A stretch of DNA of 64,000 nt from CAZFQG01 sp964520785. Its GTDB lineage: Bacteria; Planctomycetota; Planctomycetia; Pirellulales; Thermoguttaceae. Under the pieces are notes generated by a model, which was given only the letters and a program-made list of their open reading frames with translations, did not search any database and was not told the origin of the DNA. How positions within the stretch are numbered: the first letter of the stretch is position 1; the number at the start of each line of letters is the position of its first letter. Positions 63,155 to 64,000 of the stretch are shown piece after piece. The translations under genes and the position numbers were made by a program. The stretch spans positions 1-64,000 of the forward strand of contig CAZFQG010000007.1 in NCBI GenBank assembly GCA_964520785.1, in the 5' to 3' direction.

Positions 63155-63673
63155 ATGGAGCAGTCGCAAGACTGGTTGAAGCGGGTTGGACGGCTTGTCC
63201 AGCCGTCACAGCTCATCGCGGCGGGTCTGATGAGCGGCGCGCTGGTGTTCGCGTTCATCGCCGTTATCGTCCGCGGCGGCGCGCTGGCGGCGCGGACCGG
63301 CATGTTGACGCTCTTGGCCGCGTTTTTCGCCGTCGTGACGGCGGTCGCGAGCACGGTCGCGATTCCTATCATCGACGGCGCCGCGCGGCGGAAGATTCCG
63401 CTCGAGGCATCCGAAGCAACCGAGTGGATGGCCGCGACCGCCGAATTGGCTCAGGCGTTCCAAATGCGGACGATCCTCTCGTTCGCGTTGATCGAGGGAG
63501 CCGCCTTTTTCAACCTCGTGGTCGTATTGATTGACGGCAGTATCCTGTCCCTGGGGATCGCGGCGGCCCTCGTGGCGTTGATGGCGATCCGCTTTCCGAC
63601 GCGGTTGAAGTTCGTCTCCTGGCTGGAACGGCAAGTCCAGGCGGCGAAGGAGGAACGGACCGTCGCGAGATGA
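63155..63673 (+). CDS. Small membrane protein
   Basis: 172 residues with about four hydrophobic segments (LIAAGLMSGALVFAFIAVIV, GMLTLLAAFFAVVTAVASTVAI, ILSFALIEGAAFFNLVVVLI and LSLGIAAALVALMAI) and a basic C-terminus. GGAGG at 63141-63145 serves either ATG 63155 or the GTG one codon earlier. It lies in the gap between the HAD hydrolase and gnd. No family recognised; function unknown. Confidence 0.65.
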   Translation: MEQSQDWLKRVGRLVQPSQLIAAGLMSGALVFAFIAVIVRGGALAARTGMLTLLAAFFAVVTAVASTVAIPIIDGAARRKIPLEASEATEWMAATAELAQAFQMRTILSFALIEGAAFFNLVVVLIDGSILSLGIAAALVALMAIRFPTRLKFVSWLERQVQAAKEERTVAR

Positions 63674-63759
63674 CGGACACGTTGCCGGCGGCGCGCATTT
63701 GAGCCCGCTTGTGCCAGCGGCACCCCGACAGCGAAGCGACCGGGACCACGCGAGGAGTT

Positions 63760-63788
63760 TTGGAGCCGCCCTTAAAGATCGATACAAT
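63760..63788 (+). promoter_or_regulatory. gnd promoter
   Basis: TTGGAG (63760-63765), 17-nt spacer, TACAAT (63783-63788), giving a very short leader before the gnd start. Confidence 0.6.
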
Positions 63789-63817
63789 CTTAACCCCATA
63801 TGAATGAAGGAATGGAA

Positions 63818-64000
63818 ATGACTCAGAAATGCGATATCGGCCTGATGGGTTTGGCCGTCATGGGACAAAACCTCGTGCTCAACATGGAGGACCACGGGTT
63901 CTCCGTCGCGGTGTACAACCGCACGACGAGCAAGATGGAGGAATTCGTCGATTCGGACGAAGTCAAAGGCAAGAACCGCAAGATCGTCGGCTGCAAGACG
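63818..64000 (+). CDS. gnd: 6-phosphogluconate dehydrogenase (3' truncated by window edge)
   Basis: Oxidative decarboxylation of 6-phosphogluconate to ribulose 5-phosphate with NADP+ in the pentose phosphate pathway. The first 61 residues are visible: MTQKCDIGLMGLAVMGQNLVL has the Rossmann GLxxMG motif and VYNRTTSKMEEFV is the conserved cofactor-binding segment. AAGGA at 63807-63811 favours ATG 63818; in-frame ATGs at 63800 and 63812 are alternatives. The gene continues past the window end. Confidence 0.93.
   Translation, partial: MTQKCDIGLMGLAVMGQNLVLNMEDHGFSVAVYNRTTSKMEEFVDSDEVKGKNRKIVGCKT

Overview
The window is GC-rich bacterial DNA that looks chromosomal and almost certainly comes from a planctomycete (Planctomycetota, PVC superphylum). 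The markers are: the tiny PVC-conserved small basic protein (6997-7203); a very large PVC-type haem-binding protein with beta-propeller, HEAT and CxxCH parts (53218-56778); a secreted beta-helix/dockerin protein with the planctomycete EPLEDRRML leader motif (24387-27290); a zinc-metallopeptidase-like protein of DUF1570 type; two twin-arginine-exported sugar oxidoreductases; a pyrophosphate-type phosphofructokinase; and an rsmH gene with no division-cluster neighbours. No tRNA, rRNA or CRISPR array was found.

Layout. 1-6190: the end of the ribosomal protein operon (secY, adk, map, rpmJ, rpsM, rpsK, rpsD, rpoA, rplQ), closed by a clear intrinsic terminator. 6.2-12.8 kb: small basic protein, a LarA-like protein, then rpmF-fabD-fabG-acpP-fabF for fatty acid synthesis. 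12.8-21.2 kb: a convergent metallopeptidase-like gene, a fatty acyl-AMP ligase overlapping a di-haem cytochrome/beta-propeller gene, an ApbE-like protein, and a PadR regulator coupled to a glycine-rich membrane protein. 21.4-27.5 kb: two large secreted repeat proteins; the second runs into the remnant of a transposase. 27.9-33.3 kb: accessory RNA-repair island, with an NYN-domain nuclease convergent to an operon hen1-rhuM-pnkp in which pnkp is split and lacks part of its phosphatase domain. 33.6-42.3 kb: carB, a HEAT protein, pdxJ, dapA and two Tat-exported oxidoreductases. 42.6-49.2 kb, minus strand: PDZ protein, anti-sigma/ECF sigma pair, LigD-type phosphoesterase domain protein, a large DUF11 protein and a BON-domain protein, with several strong hairpins in the gaps. 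49.5-64 kb: yebC behind a structured leader, rsmH, LysM protein, haem protein, clpS, an M20 peptidase, serS, PPi-phosphofructokinase, a HAD hydrolase and the start of gnd.

The strongest candidate for something new is the RNA-repair island: Pnkp and Hen1 form the known bacterial RNA-repair pair, but here a RhuM-family protein sits between them with only 5 nt to the kinase gene, and Pnkp is divided into a kinase polypeptide and a separate phosphatase-remnant/ligase polypeptide that has its own ribosome binding site. Other unexplained items are a nested inverted repeat between hen1 and carB, a terminator-pseudoknot with no gene in front of it (48792-48860), and a structured leader before yebC. 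Promoters that I could read follow TTGnnn-16/17-TAnnAT. All calls come from reading the sequence; no database search was run.
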